From positions 1 to 64,000 of the forward strand of contig DAOUQF010000010.1 in the NCBI GenBank assembly GCA_030625815.1: DNA of 64,000 nt, read 5' to 3'. The notes below the pieces were generated by a model. It made no database searches. It was not told the DNA's origin and saw only the letters and a program-made list of their open reading frames with translations. Shown here one piece after another: positions 62,603 through 64,000 of the stretch. The translations under genes were made by a program, and so were the position numbers. Origin of the DNA: Eubacteriales bacterium (GTDB lineage: Bacteria > Bacillota > Clostridia > Tissierellales > GPF-1). How positions within the stretch are numbered: the stretch's first letter is position 1; every line of letters begins with the position of its first letter.

Positions 62603-64000
62603 ATGATTGTTATAACTCAAAGGTGCTATAGATTGCTTGAACTACTCTGTACTAGCTATGGATTTATAAGCGTGCGAACAATTGCTGATGAATTAAAAGT
62701 GAGTGAAAGAACGGCACGTTATGATATTTCACTTTTAGCTGACTGGCTTTTTGAAAAGGGAATCAGTCTGCAAAATGTACCTAAAAAAGGGATTTGCATT
62801 GAAGAAGCAGGTGCTAAGCAAGCGCGTGCTTTCTTAATAGATTATCAGACGAATACAATCAACAAAGAGATTTTTCTGAATACTGAAGCTCGAGCAAATA
62901 TTATTATTGGATATATTCTTGAAGGCAAAGTGCGTAAAACAATCAATAACATGGCTACCAGTTTTGGTGTCAGCAGAACAACATTAATTCGAGATTTGGT
63001 TAAAGTCGATGATTGGTTTATAACTCGTGGATACGAAGTGTTGAGGGATCGGAAAATAGGTTTTTATATCGATGTAGATGAAATTCAGAGAAGAAGGCTC
63101 ATGGTTGAATTTATTATAGAGCATGTAGGAAACAATTCGTTTTTCCAGCAGTTGGGATATCAGGAAATGGGTTTAAGAAAGAGTTACGGATTGCAGGGGA
63201 GTCAGTTATTTGCAAAATATATTGTAGAAAGCGAGAAATTCAAGGAAGTAATTGAGGATTCGAATTTGATGTTTTCTGAGATCAATATACATGTTTCGGA
63301 TAATTCCTTTATTTGGTTTGTTTACTACATTGCGGTTTCATATGCAAGACTTGAGGCTGGAAATAGCATTGTAGTATTCCCTCAGAAGTACAATGATTTT
63401 CAGGATTCGAGGATAAGTTGTAAAGTGGAAAACCAGTTTAGAGCGAGGAATTTCGAAAATATTTCAGAGGAGAATCTGATTAATGAAGCCGCCTATCTTA
63501 CGGCTAGAATTATAGCTGCTACAAAGAGTGATACGGAAAATGTAAAAACATACAACAATGAATTGTCGAAAAACGTTTTTGAATATTTTGTTGATACTTT
63601 TGAAAAAGAAACAGGATACAATTTGTGTAATGATGTAAGTTTAGCGGAATCATTAAAAATGCATTTGTACGCTTCCATTGCCAGAGTACAGCTAAAAATT
63701 CAAACACAAAATGGAATGATTGAGGAAATAAGAAACAGTTTTTCTGATATTTATGAAATATGCCATAAGATTTTTCTTGATATTAAAGATAACTTTGGAA
63801 TGGATTTTGATGAAAATGAGATTGGTTTTATTACTCTCTATGTAGCAACATCTATGAATAAGGGAGCAAATAATAGTTCTTCAAAGAAAGTCAGAGTTGT
63901 GTTGATCTGTGGTTACGGTGTGGGAACAGTATCATTTTTAAAAAAATCGCTTGAGAGAGAGTTTCCTAGCATTGAAATTATAAAAAAGCTTCCTGCTTAT
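62603..64000 (+). CDS. PRD-containing PTS transcriptional regulator (partial)
   Basis: The frame is open from ATG 62603 to the end of the window (466 codons) and the C-terminus is missing. It has a DeoR/Mga-like N-terminal helix-turn-helix (SVRTIADELKVSERTARYDI) and a second one (INNMATSFGVSRTTLIRDL). Two PRD-like helical regions follow, the second with DENEIGFITLYVATSM. The start of an EIIB-like domain comes last, with CGYGVGTVSFLKKSL. This is the BglG/MtlR activator architecture. Its activity would be set by phosphorylation from the PTS, so it is the likely activator of the operon upstream. Confidence 0.88.
   Translation, partial: MIVITQRCYRLLELLCTSYGFISVRTIADELKVSERTARYDISLLADWLFEKGISLQNVPKKGICIEEAGAKQARAFLIDYQTNTINKEIFLNTEARANIIIGYILEGKVRKTINNMATSFGVSRTTLIRDLVKVDDWFITRGYEVLRDRKIGFYIDVDEIQRRRLMVEFIIEHVGNNSFFQQLGYQEMGLRKSYGLQGSQLFAKYIVESEKFKEVIEDSNLMFSEINIHVSDNSFIWFVYYIAVSYARLEAGNSIVVFPQKYNDFQDSRISCKVENQFRARNFENISEENLINEAAYLTARIIAATKSDTENVKTYNNELSKNVFEYFVDTFEKETGYNLCNDVSLAESLKMHLYASIARVQLKIQTQNGMIEEIRNSFSDIYEICHKIFLDIKDNFGMDFDENEIGFITLYVATSMNKGANNSSSKKVRVVLICGYGVGTVSFLKKSLEREFPSIEIIKKLPAY

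Overview
The window looks like chromosome of a strictly anaerobic, fermentative Firmicute of the Clostridia type. The evidence is the strong GGAGG ribosome sites, T-box and Rex-type regulation, ferredoxin-linked 2-oxoacid oxidoreductase, electron-transfer-flavoprotein (Etf) dehydrogenase, butyrate kinase with phosphate butyryltransferase, a fused AdhE, and PTS and PRD regulators. I cannot name the species. No rRNA, tRNA, CRISPR array or intact insertion sequence was seen.

Layout. 0-6 kb: the tail of an iron-sulfur protein and small conserved genes, including a membrane-anchored protein with an L7/L12-like C-terminus, CGGC, YbhB, a D-cysteine desulfhydrase family enzyme, AIM24, MmcQ/YjbR and a DHOD-like protein. 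6-12.8 kb: a LacI-regulated ribose-type ABC operon (regulator, rbsK, rbsD, rbsA, rbsC, rbsB, deoC) with two near-identical operators and a cre-like site. 12.8-19.5 kb: SEC-C protein, malic enzyme, HAD phosphatase, Zn-phospholipase-C-like protein, UMF1-type MFS, CutC. 19.8-22.5 kb: adhE behind two Rex-like operators. 22.5-27.5 kb: aspartate kinase and homoserine dehydrogenase, divergent from thrC-thrB. 27.6-28.9 kb: a sodium-dependent NSS transporter.

28.9-43.5 kb is more AT-rich accessory DNA. Two tandem IclR regulators precede NhaC, Buk, Ptb, an MFS carrier, a four-subunit 2-oxoacid:ferredoxin oxidoreductase, EtfBA and a GlcD-type FAD dehydrogenase. Together these can be read as a complete route from a 2-hydroxyacid through a 2-oxoacid and acyl-CoA to a carboxylic acid plus ATP. 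An identical 17-bp palindromic element occurs at both edges. 43.6-47.1 kb: a TetR gene with a double operator, a gutted MFS pseudogene and a dikinase with rifamycin-phosphotransferase architecture. 47.1-56.3 kb: DUF4386, flavodoxin, Cof-type HAD, T-box-controlled type-2 isoleucyl-tRNA synthetase, a decaying 20-bp tandem repeat, exonuclease III and remnants of two insertion-sequence families.

56.4-64 kb holds the most unusual content. A galactitol-type PTS (IIC, IIB, IIA) is interleaved with one TrpB-like and three TrpA-like proteins and followed by a PRD/PTS regulator cut by the window end. The TrpB-like protein lacks the PLP lysine. Two TrpA-like proteins lack the catalytic Glu49 and Asp60 but keep the phosphate-binding loops; the third keeps both catalytic residues at exactly positions 49 and 60. 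No other tryptophan biosynthesis gene is present. I infer a catabolic system in which a PTS-imported phosphorylated compound is cleaved by a TrpA-type retro-aldol reaction. Functions throughout are assigned by reading motifs, not by database search.
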